This document shows, piece by piece, positions 7,476 through 17,132 of a DNA stretch of 64,000 nucleotides; the first letter of the stretch is position 1; every line of letters starts with the position of its first letter. Origin of the DNA: Mycolicibacterium goodii (GTDB lineage: Bacteria > Actinomycetota > Actinomycetes > Mycobacteriales > Mycobacteriaceae); NCBI RefSeq assembly GCF_001187505.1, contig NZ_CP012150.1:2790001-2854000 (forward strand), written 5' to 3'. A model generated the notes under the pieces. That model was not told the origin of the DNA, did no database searches, and saw nothing but the letters and a program-made list of their open reading frames with translations. The position numbers and the translations under genes are program-made.

Positions 7476-8393
7476 ATGGCATTCACTCAACATCGGGCGC
7501 TGACCGCCGAGATCGACATTCCGCTGCTGGGGTTCGGCACGTATCTGATCCCGGAAGCCGATACCGCCGATGCTGTGTCGGAGGCGATTTCGCTGGGCTA
7601 CCGCCACATCGACACCGCGGAGCTGTACGGCAACGAACGCGGGGTGGGCGAGGGGCTGCGCCGCGGAATGGCCGAACAAGGCCTGCCCCGCCCCGACATC
7701 TTCGTCACGACCAAACTGTGGCCCGAAGCCGAAAACGGGACCTACAAGTCCCAGCAACAAACCGTACGGGCACTCGACGAGAGCCTGGACAAGCTCGGTT
7801 TGGACTACGTCGACCTCTATCTCATCCACGCACCGTTCGACCCAGAGCAGCGTCTGGCCCAGTGGCACGGCCTGGTCGAGCTGCGCGACTCGGGCAAGGC
7901 CCGTGCGATCGGCGTCTCCAACTACGATGTCCGTCACATCGAAGAGCTGGCGACGGCCGGCCTGCCGGCCCCCGACGCCAACCAGATCGAGTTGCATCCG
8001 TGGTCGCAGAAGCCTGCCCTGATCGACTTTCTGAACGGTCGGAACATCCTTCCCATCGCGTACAGCAGTCTGGTGCCGCTATCCACGTGGCGAGCCGCGC
8101 CGGGACACGGCAGCGGCAAGACCGACGCGATGCAGGCCGACAGCGATCGTGGCGACTCACCGTTCAAGGTGATGGCGGCCAAGTACGGGGTCACCGAGGC
8201 GCAGTTGCTGCTGCGGTGGGGCGTGCAGAACGGATACCCGGTCCTGCCGAAGAGCACCATTCCGAGCCGTATCCGCGCGAACGCCGACCTTTTCTCCTTC
8301 CAGATCGACGACGAGGACATGCGGGCCATCCGGGCGATGGACCGCGGGCCGGGCGTCGCGTGGGGTTTGACGGACCCGATCACCGCCCCGTGA
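7476..8393 (+). CDS. Aldo/keto reductase
   Basis: A 305-residue AKR. Visible are IPLLGFGTYLIP, the active-site aspartate/tyrosine region GYRHIDTAELYGNERGVG, the catalytic lysine stretch IFVTTKLWP, the LGLDYVDLYLIHAP motif, and the NADPH-binding LPKSTIPSRIRAN near the C-terminus. It should reduce aldehydes or ketones using NADPH in the cytosol. The ATG at 7476 is chosen because aggaga lies 8 bases upstream and because family similarity begins just after it. It stands alone between intergenic spaces, so its physiological substrate is open. Confidence 0.9.
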   Translation: MAFTQHRALTAEIDIPLLGFGTYLIPEADTADAVSEAISLGYRHIDTAELYGNERGVGEGLRRGMAEQGLPRPDIFVTTKLWPEAENGTYKSQQQTVRALDESLDKLGLDYVDLYLIHAPFDPEQRLAQWHGLVELRDSGKARAIGVSNYDVRHIEELATAGLPAPDANQIELHPWSQKPALIDFLNGRNILPIAYSSLVPLSTWRAAPGHGSGKTDAMQADSDRGDSPFKVMAAKYGVTEAQLLLRWGVQNGYPVLPKSTIPSRIRANADLFSFQIDDEDMRAIRAMDRGPGVAWGLTDPITAP

Positions 8394-8697
8394 CATTCGC
8401 ATGTCGGCCGCCAGCACGTGATATCAACGAAGCGCAGCGGCAGGATCGCTGTCGGTTACGCTGATCGTCGCGACGCCGCCATCCAGGCGACGAGTGCAGC
8501 CAGAGCAAAGGGCCCGTGCAACCTCCCGGTGTGGGGTTTCGGTCGGGAGCGATCTTCAGTGCTGGTGTCGCAGCGCGTCGTTTGAGCGTGTGGATGACGG
8601 GACAGTGCCCGTTGGCCGCCGGTCGATGCCCGGATCGTCTGGTGGCCAACGTCATTGAAGGCGCCTGCGGGCGTCGGAGGAACCGAGGAGTGCACCT
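8394..8697. other. Intergenic region, 304 bp
   Basis: No convincing gene is seen between the aldo/keto reductase and the MFS gene. The leftward strand near 8461-8525 reads GPFALAALVAWMAASRRSA followed by a stop, which looks like the tail of a membrane protein and may be a gene remnant, but nothing upstream supports a full gene. The MFS promoter is presumably here. Confidence 0.35.
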
Positions 8698-9921
8698 GTG
8701 ACTTACGAGACCGCGTCCCCGACCGTGGACACGCCACGGCGGGCACCCACGCGCGTCACACTCGTGCTCACCGCCGTCGGGATCATCCTGGTGGCCGCGA
8801 ACCTACGGCCGGCGGTCGTCGCCGTCGCACCACTGGTGGACAGCATCCGACTGTCCACACACTGGTCAAGCGCAATGATCGGCGCCCTGACAACACTGCC
8901 CCTCTTGATGTTCGGACTGGCAGCCCCACTGGGCCCGTACCTCGCCGCCAAAATCGGCATCGAACGCACCATCTTCGCCGCACTCATCACCATGATCGTC
9001 GGCATCGCACTGCGGGCACTACCCAACGTCGGGGCGCTCTTCGTGGGCTCGGCCCTGATCGGCGTCGGCGTCGGCATCTGCAACGCCATGCTGCCCGCCC
9101 TCATCAAACGCGACTTCGCCCGACGCTCGGGATTGATGACGGGGCTGTACTCCATGACGCTATCCGGCGGCGCCGCAGTAGCATCAGCAATCGTCGTCCC
9201 CATCCACCACGCGGTCGGCGGGCAATGGCGGATCGCCCTGGCAATCTGGGCCATCCCCACCCTCGTCGCCCTGATCGTCTGGATCCCACAACTGCGCGCG
9301 GTGCACCGCATGCACCCCACAGCGCACAAAGGAAATTCCCTGCTGCGCAACCCCATAGCATGGGCCATCACCATCTTCATGGGCACCCAGTCAACCGTCT
9401 TCTTCGCATCCGCGGCCTGGCTGCCCGAAATCCTCATCGAACGCGGAATGACCGCCGCCGCCGCAGGCGCGGTCCTGGCCGTCTGCCAGATCGCCGGTCT
9501 GATCTCATCCCTGATCGCGCCCATGATCGCCGTGCGCTTCGAAGACCAGCGCGTCTTCACCTGCATCACGATCGGGATCTGCGCGGCCGGCTTCATCGGC
9601 TTCCTCAGCACCCACCAATGGCCAGTCCTGTGGACCGTATGCATCATGGTGGGCCCGGGGTCATGCCTGGCCTTGGCGCTGCTGTTCATGGTGCTGCGCA
9701 GCACCTCCACCGAACAAACCGGCCAGGTCTCCGGCATGGCGCAGAGCGGAGGCTACGTGCTCGCCGCCGCCGGACCCGTCGCCCTCGGACTGCTCCACGA
9801 CCTCACCGGCTCCTGGACCATCGCCCTCGGCGCACTCGGCCTCGTCCTCATACCCCAAACACTGGCCGGCCTCGTCGCCGCCCGCAACGTCACGATGTCC
9901 ACCCCAGACCACACAAACTGA
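8698..9921 (+). CDS. MFS transporter of the CynX/NimT type
   Basis: A 407-residue protein with about twelve hydrophobic segments. The opening TAVGIILVAANLRPAVVAVAPLVDSI, with the LRP motif in the first membrane helix, is characteristic of the CynX/NimT (cyanate/2-nitroimidazole) branch of the major facilitator superfamily. Further signatures are GAALIGVGVGICNAMLP-type packing in the fourth helix and SGMAQSGGYVLAAAGPVALGLLHDLTG near the end. The GTG at 8698 follows a GAGGAACCGAGGAG-like tract. It probably exports or imports a small anion or drug-like compound; the substrate is not predictable. It converges with a MmyB-type regulator. Confidence 0.85.
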   Translation: MTYETASPTVDTPRRAPTRVTLVLTAVGIILVAANLRPAVVAVAPLVDSIRLSTHWSSAMIGALTTLPLLMFGLAAPLGPYLAAKIGIERTIFAALITMIVGIALRALPNVGALFVGSALIGVGVGICNAMLPALIKRDFARRSGLMTGLYSMTLSGGAAVASAIVVPIHHAVGGQWRIALAIWAIPTLVALIVWIPQLRAVHRMHPTAHKGNSLLRNPIAWAITIFMGTQSTVFFASAAWLPEILIERGMTAAAAGAVLAVCQIAGLISSLIAPMIAVRFEDQRVFTCITIGICAAGFIGFLSTHQWPVLWTVCIMVGPGSCLALALLFMVLRSTSTEQTGQVSGMAQSGGYVLAAAGPVALGLLHDLTGSWTIALGALGLVLIPQTLAGLVAARNVTMSTPDHTN

Positions 9922-9962
9922 AGGCCGGAGACTCGGCCCGAGAAGCCGGGCTGCGAAACTCT

Positions 9963-10925
9963 CTAGGCGCCGCCCCGTGCCGCGTCATCGTTGGACCAGG
10001 TGGCCCGAATGTCGTTGGCGTCCATGCCTTCACTTTCCCAGCTCGCCAGCAGTTTGAGACTGTCGTGAGCCGGGGAGCCAGGCTCCGGGGTGTACACCAT
10101 CAGATATTGGTCGCCCCCTGAGAAGCTGAGATTCTCGTATGGCATGGTCATGGTCCCGACCGCGGGATGGTGCAACGTCTTGACGCCGTTGCCGTTGGCG
10201 CGGACGTCGTGCGCGGCCCAGCGCTCCCGGAATTGCTGGCTGCCGGTCGAGAGCTGACCGATCAATTCGATCAAGCCGGGATGGTGCGGGTTGCGGCCCG
10301 CTTCGGAGCGCAGCACGGCGACAAGGTGGTCGACCACTTGTTCCCAGTTCGGCCAGAATTCGCGAGCGCGTCGTCCGCCGAGAAAGGCAAATCGGGCTGT
10401 GTTCACCACTCCGGCGTTGACCACGCCCGAGTCGTCCTCGTACATCGGCGCGTAGAGCAACCGACCGAGTCGGTTGTGCGCCACGATGTCGAAACGTCGG
10501 TTCATGACGTAGGCGGGGAGGTCGGTCACGGCGTCGAGCAGTATTCGGATCTCCGGGCGGAGCGCGCTCGCCCACCGCAGTTGATCGCTGGTCGTGCGAC
10601 TCGGGCTGGGGGTTCCGCTGATTGCATCGAGAAGGTGCAGCAGGTGCTCGCGTTCCACCGTATCGAGTTGCAGGGCCTGCGAAACGGCGCTGATCACCTC
10701 GGCGGAGGCTCCGACGGCGTGACCGCGCTCCAGCCGGGTGTAGTACTCAGCGCTGATCCCAGCCAACAGCGCGACCTCCTCGCGGCGCAACCCGCTCACC
10801 CGCCGCCTCGATGCGTTCACCGACAATCCCGCCGCTTCCGGGCGGACTCGAGCACGGCGCGTCATCAGAAACTCTCGAAGTGCCGCACGCGCGCGTCGCT
10901 TGTCGTCTCGAGCGTCGTTCACCAC
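9963..10925 (-). CDS. XRE-type regulator with MmyB-like ligand domain
   Basis: A 320-residue regulator. Residues up to about 100 hold a helix-turn-helix (RREEVALLAGISAEYYTRLERG), which is the sequence typical of the MmyB family first described in the methylenomycin cluster. The C-terminal part (LLDAVTDLPAYVMNRRFDIVAHNRLGRLLYAPM, then FPNWE-like REFWPNWEQ and LHHPAVGTMTMPYENL) is the MmyB PAS-like ligand domain. These regulators are abundant in actinobacteria and usually control a neighbouring oxidoreductase or transporter. Here the adjacent convergent gene is the MFS transporter; regulation of it is only a guess. Confidence 0.88.
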   Translation of the reverse strand: MVNDARDDKRRARAALREFLMTRRARVRPEAAGLSVNASRRRVSGLRREEVALLAGISAEYYTRLERGHAVGASAEVISAVSQALQLDTVEREHLLHLLDAISGTPSPSRTTSDQLRWASALRPEIRILLDAVTDLPAYVMNRRFDIVAHNRLGRLLYAPMYEDDSGVVNAGVVNTARFAFLGGRRAREFWPNWEQVVDHLVAVLRSEAGRNPHHPGLIELIGQLSTGSQQFRERWAAHDVRANGNGVKTLHHPAVGTMTMPYENLSFSGGDQYLMVYTPEPGSPAHDSLKLLASWESEGMDANDIRATWSNDDAARGGA

Positions 10926-11017
10926 CCCGATGGTAGGGCTGACGATGACGCCAAGGGAGTCACTGTCAGTACTCCGCTCAGTTCACACCCCAAGGTGTGT
11001 GCCGCTCGAAACGACGA

Positions 11018-13382
11018 CTAGGCCGCGGCCTGGTCATCGGAGGCGGTGTCGGCGTCGGCGCCTTCGGACTTCTTGTCGGAGGTCTTCGACGCCGAGGCGT
11101 TGGCCGTCGCTTTGGCTTTCGCGTCCTTCGCCGCCTTCTCCAGGTTCTTCACGGCGTCGTCGACACCCGCGGTGACCTTCTCGACGGTTTCCTGCACCGT
11201 CTTCTTCGCGGGGTCGTTCGCATCGGCGGCGTGCTTGCCCGGCGTCGCCTTGAACGACTCGGTGATCTTCTTGAGGCCCCGCGGCTTCTGCGGTTTGGTC
11301 GGCGCATCCTGCTTGTCGCCGGCGTCGGTCGCCGTCTCACCCGCGGTGTCCTTCGCCTGATCCGCGTCCTTGGTCTCGGTCTGATTCTGGCTCTCGGCGG
11401 GCGTGCCGGTCGTTCCGCCGTCGGTGGCCGGAGCGGTCGATTCCGTCGTGGGCGTTTCCGTCACCACATCGACCGGCTTGTCGGCCTCCGCTTCGGTGTC
11501 GGCCTCGGTATCGACCTCGGGGACCGGCGTGATGTCCTCCTTCGCGACGAAAAGCGTTCGCAGCTGGTTCCCTTCGGACGCGGCGAGGTCGTTGACCGCC
11601 GTCGTCCGGTTCGCCGCGTCCTCTTCGGTGGAGACGTTCGGCGTGGGCTCGTCGACGTGGAACACCCCGTCGAGGGCATCGGTGACCTGGGAGTCGATGG
11701 CGTCGAGCGCGTCGGTGATCGGCTTGAGGCCCGTCTCGACCGCCCCGAACACCGGGTTGACCGCGTCACGGAAACCCTCCACCATCTGCCGCAGGACCGC
11801 CGACACCGCCAGCGTGATGTCGTTTTCGAAGATCGGGGCCAGGTTGAGGCCGGGGATCGTCGGGGTCCACTTCGACGGTGTCAGAGCGTTGTTGACGATC
11901 CCGTCGATCAGCGTGTTGAAGATGAGCTTCTGGGCCGCGACCATCTGGGTGGGCGTCAGCGGGTTCTTGTACAGGTACGCCTGCTCGCCGGCCATGTCGA
12001 AGCGGCGTTGCAGCGTCTCCGGGTCGACGTCCTGGTAGCCCATGTTGACCATCATCCGCAGCGCCTCTTCGACGCTGTCGGTCAGCGGCGTCGGGATGTC
12101 AACGCCCGGAATGAGATTGAGCAGCCGCGGCACCAACCGGAACGGTTCGAGCAGCGGCAGGTTGCCCGAGTCGTAGGTGATGTAGTGGGCCGTGCCGGGG
12201 AACTTGGTGAGATTGGCAATCTCTTCGAGAACCTTCTCGGGTTGCAGGCCGAGCAGGTCCAACGCCTTCACCACGTCGACGATCTCGTTCCAGCCGGGCA
12301 CCATGTCCAGGCCCTGCCCGCCGGTGATGTCCAGCATCGTCTTGAGCCCGTCGGCGATGCTCACCGTCAGTTCCGGCACAACGTGACTCAGGATGTTGTT
12401 GTTCGCGCTGGGGGTGAGGTAGGTCAGGAACACCGCGCCGACGGCAGCGTTGGCCCACGCCAACGGATTCAGCGTGGTGGGCGCATCCGAGAGGATGTTG
12501 TAGGCCCACGAGATGTCCATGATCGCGGTGTTGATGACCTTGGTGACGTCACCGTCGTTCGCGGCCTCGTTGGTGTAACTGCCCGCGGGGGGTGTCGACA
12601 GGTTCAGGCCGAAGAGATTGGTGATAGGCGTTGCGAGAGCGAACAATCCGCCGCCGGGACGACTCGGGTTGTTGAAGAAGATCAGCCACTGGCCGGTGAC
12701 GCCGTCACCCCAGTCGGCGGCATCGGTCTGCACTGCCTTGATCATGTCCCGATAGGCCAGCGAGGTGCTCAGCCCGCCGAGGCTCTCGGAGAAGATGACC
12801 GCCCGGCGTTGGTTGAGGACCGGGGCGACGCCGATGATCGTCTCGACGATCTCCTTGACCGCTCCCCACACCAGGGGGCCGACGAGCGGGATGGCTTTGA
12901 CCGGTTCCCCGATGAGATCGCCGATGCCGCTCGCCAGGTAGTCGAGGTTGTTGACCGCGTTGTAGACGTCACTGGGCCACGGGCCCTTGACTCCGATCTC
13001 GACGGGGGAGAGGGCCTCGAGTACCTGGAGCAGTTGGTTGACGAGCCCAGCCACCTCGCTGCCGCCGACCAGACCGGCGGCGGCCTCGACCACGTCGAGT
13101 GGCGTGATACCCAGCAGTTGCGCGGCCCAGAACACCGGCCCTACGGCGTACGCGCCGCCGAGTTTCGGGATGGCGGACAGGTCGGGCAGACCCGGGATAT
13201 CCGGGAGGTCGGGCGCGGCGGCCAACGCGACCTCGGCTTCCACGGTCCGCTTGTGTGCCAACAGTGCCTCCGGGGCGGCCGAACCGACGCCTGCGGTGAG
13301 CGCGGCGGTGGTCGCGACAACAGCGGTGGTTACCGGCGGCGGCCTTGGCCTTCTGGAGACGGAGAGGGGTTGGCTTGGTCAT
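11018..13382 (-). CDS. Large exported protein with PE-PPE-hydrolase-like core; signal peptide frame broken
   Basis: The continuous frame runs from about 13333 to 11018 (747 residues from TTG 13261). It has helical hydrophobic repeats around a phrase AVIFSESLGGLSTSLAYRDM that resembles the nucleophile elbow of PE-PPE-type hydrolases, and a long Thr/Glu/Lys/Ala-rich tail from about residue 560. Upstream in the same frame is TTAVVATTAALTAGVGSAAPEA, an obvious signal peptide core, but no start codon. The natural start, ATG 13382 (MTKPTPLRLQKAKAAA), is in another frame; a one-base excess around 13334 separates the two. Restored, the protein would be about 788 residues and exported. Function is unknown; hydrolase activity is inferred only. 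Confidence 0.65.
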
Positions 13383-13791
13383 AAGCGCGCCGCCTTTGTG
13401 TGAATTGGGAAATAATCCGCGCACACTGTAGCAATTCTTTTCCGACGCAACTTCACAATTGCGGAAGAAAATTTTTTGCGCGTCAATACGCAGGTGATCC
13501 CGGTTGGACGAGACGCGAGCCGGTCCGCCGCGCGACCGGGGTCCGGCGGGTCGGCGGACGAGTTTGGCGCTGGTCAGCGTCATTGTGGCAAAGAAACGGC
13601 TGTCATGGAGAGGCTCGAGCCTTTCCTACCGTTCCGTTGCATTCGCGCGTCGGCACGGCAAATCGACGCGGCGTTGCCGTCAAGCGAAATCGTCGATTAC
13701 GTCAATAATGACGAAATGCGCAGGTCGACCTGCTTACACTCCGGCGCATAGGGGTCATGGGACCTCACCAATCTGAGGAGGTGGTGGGGCC
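13383..13791. other. Intergenic region, 409 bp, between divergent exported-protein genes
   Basis: AT-rich for this genome, especially 13400-13480. A possible hairpin pairs TTCC+GCAA (13440-13443, 13447-13450) with TTGC+GGAA (13459-13466), followed by a T-run at 13472-13477; it may be a terminator for a small transcript or part of the promoter region. A short inverted repeat cgtca/tgacg lies at 13700-13713. No gene is supported. Confidence 0.4.
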
Positions 13792-14115
13792 GTGCAATCA
13801 CCACAGCGCTACCTCACAGCAGGACTCGTTCTGGCGTTGGCGCCGTTCGGCGCCGTCATCGATCCACCGCCGGCGCGTGCGGACTGCACATCGTCGGGCT
13901 ATGCCACCGTCTGCGCCCAAGGCGAGGTGCGTGGCGCCGACGGAGTGCCCCGGGTGGCGACGCCGGTGGTGCCGTACCCGTGCGACTACGACTGGTATTG
14001 CGGCACCGACGTAGATCTCGACATCGGCTGGGACCCAGGAGGTCCGGGTCCGGGCTGGGATCCCGGCCGTCCAGGCCGCCCCGGCGGAGGAGGCGGCGGC
14101 ATCAGACCTCGTTGA
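13792..14115 (+). CDS. Small secreted Gly/Pro-tailed protein
   Basis: A 107-residue protein starting at GTG 13792 after a strong ribosome site (gaggaggtgg). It has a signal peptide (YLTAGLVLALAPFGAVIDPPPARA) with a likely cleavage before DCTSSG. The mature part has four cysteines (DC, VC, PC, YC), a WY/WD-rich middle (CDYDWYCGTDVDLDIGWD) and a glycine/proline/arginine tail. I do not recognise the family. It is followed 41 bases later by a hemophore-like secreted protein in the same direction, so the two are likely co-transcribed. Confidence 0.7.
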   Translation: MQSPQRYLTAGLVLALAPFGAVIDPPPARADCTSSGYATVCAQGEVRGADGVPRVATPVVPYPCDYDWYCGTDVDLDIGWDPGGPGPGWDPGRPGRPGGGGGGIRPR

Positions 14116-14155
14116 TCAACGCACCTTCGCAGCACCATTCGACAAAGGAGCCACC

Positions 14156-14542
14156 ATGTTTTCATCCGATTTTGCGGTCCGTCGGATCCCGCGCATCGCC
14201 CGCACCGCACTGGGAGCCGGGGCCTTCTCCGGCTTGGTGCTGTTCGGATTCGCGGGATCGGCGGCCGCCCAGCCACCACCCGCACCCGTCCCACCGCCGT
14301 GCACCGCGGCAGAGATGGCACGGGTGATGTCAGGTGTCACCTTCGACACGTCGAACTATCTCACCGAGCATCCCGACGTGAACGACTTCTTCACCAGCCT
14401 CAAGGGGCAGCCCAAAGACCAGATCGCGGACAAGGTCCGTGGGTACCTGGATGCGAATCCGGCTGTGCGCGACGACCTTCAGCGCATCCGGCAGCCCTCG
14501 GTCGACTTCCGGAACCGCTGCGGACTGCCCCCGACGCCCTGA
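14156..14542 (+). CDS. Hemophore-related secreted protein
   Basis: A 128-residue exported protein. After a signal peptide ending AGSAAA, the mature domain contains CTAAEMARVMSGVTFDTSNYLTEHPDVNDFFTSL and ends ... SVDFRNRCGLPPTP. The two cysteines spaced across the domain, the YLTEHPDVN helix and the length fit the mycobacterial hemophore family typified by Rv0203, which binds heme outside the membrane and hands it to MmpL transporters. No MmpL gene is nearby, and several members of this family lack proven heme binding, so the activity is inferred. A good ribosome site (aaaggag) precedes the ATG. Confidence 0.8.
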   Translation: MFSSDFAVRRIPRIARTALGAGAFSGLVLFGFAGSAAAQPPPAPVPPPCTAAEMARVMSGVTFDTSNYLTEHPDVNDFFTSLKGQPKDQIADKVRGYLDANPAVRDDLQRIRQPSVDFRNRCGLPPTP

Positions 14543-14546
14543 CCTG

Positions 14547-14990
14547 TCAGGCCGGTTGCTGGGCACCGGCTGACGACGGGACCAACCCGAGCTGCTGCAG
14601 CATGCCCAAGGTGTCCCAGGTCGCCCAGCTTTCGGCGATCTTGCCGTCGGCGTGACGATCGGTGATGGTGATCATGACGCGGGCATGCCTGCCGGTCGCG
14701 GGGCGGCCCATGATCTCACCGGTGTTGTCGCCCTGCGCCTCGATCAGCGAGCAGACGTGGTCACCCTCGGCCACTTGCAACTTGATATCGAAACGCATGT
14801 CGGAGAACGACGTCCGATACATGTTGATCAAACTCGTCATGTGCTGGGGGCCACGCTGATCACCGAACGGATCCTGCGTGTCGTGGTAGGCGGCGTCCGG
14901 TGCGACCAACTCGTCGAGCTCAGCGAGATCACCGGAGGCAAACACCTCCCAGATACGACGCGACACTGCTTTGTTCTGATCTTCGGCCAT
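14547..14990 (-). CDS. NTF2-like / SnoaL-type ester cyclase family protein
   Basis: About 147 residues of the SnoaL-like fold: NKAVSRRIWEVFASGDLAELDELVAPDAAYHD at the start, then GPQHMTSLINMYRTSFSDMRFDIKLQVAEGDHV and a C-terminal strand KIAESWATWDTLGMLQQLG. Such proteins are cone-shaped dimers used as cyclases, isomerases or ligand binders; the specific reaction is unknown. ATG 14990 is preferred over upstream GTG 15017 because ggaagg sits at the correct distance before it. Converges with the hemophore-like gene and ends 5 bases beyond it. Confidence 0.8.
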   Translation of the reverse strand: MAEDQNKAVSRRIWEVFASGDLAELDELVAPDAAYHDTQDPFGDQRGPQHMTSLINMYRTSFSDMRFDIKLQVAEGDHVCSLIEAQGDNTGEIMGRPATGRHARVMITITDRHADGKIAESWATWDTLGMLQQLGLVPSSAGAQQPA

Positions 14991-15189
14991 GGTTCTGACC
15001 TTCCGGAGTGCAACCACACGGCAGATGACGTCCGCAGAAAAACGGTAGATCTGCTGGTGGCGAACCGACAGACACGGGCGCGCGACTGCTACCTCACGGA
15101 AACATCAACATTGCGTCTGACCTGCGCAGACGGGAACCTGGCCGCGGACACTTTCGTGCTCGATGCGTTGGCGCGGCAGACGCCGGGGC

Positions 15190-15972
15190 TCAACCCACCC
15201 AGTTCGGCGGACGCTTCTGCAGGAACGCGAGCATGCCCTCACGCGCCTCGTCGGAGACGAACAGGCGCGCCGACTGCTCGGTGAGTTCCTCGGCGTGCTC
15301 GTCGAAATCGCGCAGGATCGATGCGGTGGTCAGCGCCTTCGACGTCGCCAATCCCTGCGGGGAGCCCTTGGCGATCTCGGCCGCCAGCGCCGCCACCGCG
15401 GCCTGCGCGTCCTCGGCGGCAACGGTGACCAGACCGATCGCGACGGCCTCCTGCGGCCCGAAACGTTCCCCGGTGACGAAGTAGCGGCCCGCCGAGCGGG
15501 GCGTCATCTTGGCCAGCAGGGTCAGCGAAATGATCGACGGCGCAACCCCGATACGCGCCTCGGTCAACGCGAACGTGCTGCCCGGCCCGGCCACCACCAC
15601 ATCACACGCCCCCACCAGGCCCAGCCCGCCGGCCCGCACATGCCCGTCGACCATCCCGATCACCGGCAGCGGCAACTCCAGGATCGCGCGCAGCAATCTC
15701 GTCATCTCACGGGCCCGGTCGACCGCGAGGTCACTCGGCTCACGGCCCGCCGCCTCGCTGAGATCCGCACCGGCACAGAACGTTCCGCCGGTGTGGCCCA
15801 ACACGACGACCCGGGCGCCGGGGTGCGCGGCGGCACGGTCGAACCCCGCGTGCAGCTGCTCGACCAGGGCCGTCGACAGTGCGTTGCGGTTGTGCGGTGA
15901 ATCCAGCGTCAACCGCGCGACCGGACCGTCGACCTCGAAACGAACCAGATCAGCCATCGCAGCGGGCCCCAT
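15190..15972 (-). CDS. echA7: Enoyl-CoA hydratase/isomerase (EchA7-like)
   Basis: A 260-residue crotonase. It has LTLDSPHNRNALSTALVEQL, the oxyanion-hole segment GGTFCAGADLSEA, and the second CoA-binding/oxyanion stretch PVIGMVDGHVRAGGLGLVGACDVVVAG. A glutamate of the catalytic pair is expected near the ALTEARIGVAPS segment, which is present. The ATG overlaps the fadE12 stop as ATGA, so it is translated as the last gene of the acyl-CoA carboxylase operon. In an Atu/Liu-like pathway it would hydrate the carboxylated enoyl-CoA product. Gene name taken from matching position in the M. tuberculosis order. Confidence 0.87.
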   Translation of the reverse strand: MGPAAMADLVRFEVDGPVARLTLDSPHNRNALSTALVEQLHAGFDRAAAHPGARVVVLGHTGGTFCAGADLSEAAGREPSDLAVDRAREMTRLLRAILELPLPVIGMVDGHVRAGGLGLVGACDVVVAGPGSTFALTEARIGVAPSIISLTLLAKMTPRSAGRYFVTGERFGPQEAVAIGLVTVAAEDAQAAVAALAAEIAKGSPQGLATSKALTTASILRDFDEHAEELTEQSARLFVSDEAREGMLAFLQKRPPNWVG

Positions 15973-17132
15973 CAGTAGGAGCGGGGCAGCCCGAGTGAGG
16001 TCTGCGCGACGAAATTGAGGATCATCTCGCGACTCACCGGTGCGATGCGGGCCAACCTCGAAGCGGTGACCGCCGCGGCGATGCCGTACTCCTTGGTCAA
16101 ACCGTTGCCGCCGAGTGACTGCACGGCCTGATCGACCGCCCGCACCGACGCCTCACCGGCGGCGTACTTGGCCATGTTGGCGGCCTCGGCGGCCCCGGCA
16201 TCATCACCCGAGTCGTACAGCGTCGCGGCCTTCTGCATCATCAGCTTGGCGAGTTCGATCTCGATGTGGTTCTGCGCCAACGGATGTGACAGACCCTGAT
16301 GCGAGCCGATCGGAACCTTCCAGACCTGGCGGGTCTTGACGTACTCGACGGCCTTGCCGATCGCGAAGCGGCCCATGCCCACGGCACTGGCCGCCCCCAT
16401 GATCCGCTCGGGGTTCAACCCGGCGAACAGCTGCGCGATGGCGGCGTCCTCGGAACCCACCAGCGCGTCGGCAGGCAGCCGCACATCGTCGAGGAACACC
16501 TGGAACTGGCTCTCCGGGCTGATCAACTCCATCTCGATCTTCGTCCAGCTCAACCCCGGCGTATCGGTGGGGATCACGAACAACGCGGGCTTGAGGTTGC
16601 CGGTCTTGTGGTCTTCGGTGCGCCCGACGACCAGCACGGCCTGCGCCTGGTCGATACCGGAGATGAACGTCTTCTGGCCCTTGATGATCCAGTCGCTGCC
16701 GTCGCGGCGGGCCGTGGTGGTGATGCGGTGGCTGTTGGAGCCCGCGTCGGGTTCGGTGATCGCGAAGGCCATGGTGATCGACCCGTCGGCGATGCCCGGG
16801 ATCCAGCGCTTCTTCTGCTCCTCGGTGCCGAATTTGGAGATGATGGTGCCGTTGATCGCGGGGGAGACCACCATCATCAGCAGCGCACACCCGGTGGCGG
16901 CCATCTCCTCCATGACCAGGCTGAGCTCGTACATGCCTGCACCACCGCCGCCGTACTGCTCCGGCAGGTTCACCCCGATGAAACCGAGTTTGCCTGCCTC
17001 GTTCCACAATTCGGTGGTGTGCTGGCCGGCGCGGGCCTTCTCCAGGTAGTAGTCCTGCCCGTAGTTGGCGGCCATGGCCGCCACCGCCCGCCGCAGCGCC
17101 TGCTGTTCCTCGGTTTCGATGAAGCCGCTCAT
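15972..17132 (-). CDS. fadE12: Acyl-CoA dehydrogenase (FadE12-like)
   Basis: A 386-residue FAD-dependent acyl-CoA dehydrogenase. The N-terminal helical domain is followed by the FAD-binding ITMAFAITEPDAGSNSHRITTTARRDG and GLNPERIMGAASAVGMGRFAIGKAVEYVKTRQVWKVPIG, and the C-terminal FAD-contact QSLGGNGLTKEYGIAAAVTASRLARI. It catalyses alpha-beta desaturation of an acyl-CoA, passing electrons to ETF. It overlaps accA2 upstream and echA7 downstream by ATGA junctions, so it is translationally coupled to both. Substrate class (branched or terpenoid acyl-CoA) is inferred from the operon. Confidence 0.88.
   Translation of the reverse strand: MSGFIETEEQQALRRAVAAMAANYGQDYYLEKARAGQHTTELWNEAGKLGFIGVNLPEQYGGGGAGMYELSLVMEEMAATGCALLMMVVSPAINGTIISKFGTEEQKKRWIPGIADGSITMAFAITEPDAGSNSHRITTTARRDGSDWIIKGQKTFISGIDQAQAVLVVGRTEDHKTGNLKPALFVIPTDTPGLSWTKIEMELISPESQFQVFLDDVRLPADALVGSEDAAIAQLFAGLNPERIMGAASAVGMGRFAIGKAVEYVKTRQVWKVPIGSHQGLSHPLAQNHIEIELAKLMMQKAATLYDSGDDAGAAEAANMAKYAAGEASVRAVDQAVQSLGGNGLTKEYGIAAAVTASRLARIAPVSREMILNFVAQTSLGLPRSY

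Noticed and set aside
10997..13384. A 795-codon open frame on the plus strand opposite the large exported protein
   Set aside because: It is an antisense shadow of a GC-rich gene: arginine-, glycine- and valine-rich with no domain, and lacks a ribosome site. The leftward frame has a signal peptide and a coherent protein.
12969..13583. A leftward frame starting at the ATG 13382 region and continuing without the exported protein
   Set aside because: Its product after the first 16 residues is arginine-rich noise; it is simply the off-frame reading past the one-base break.
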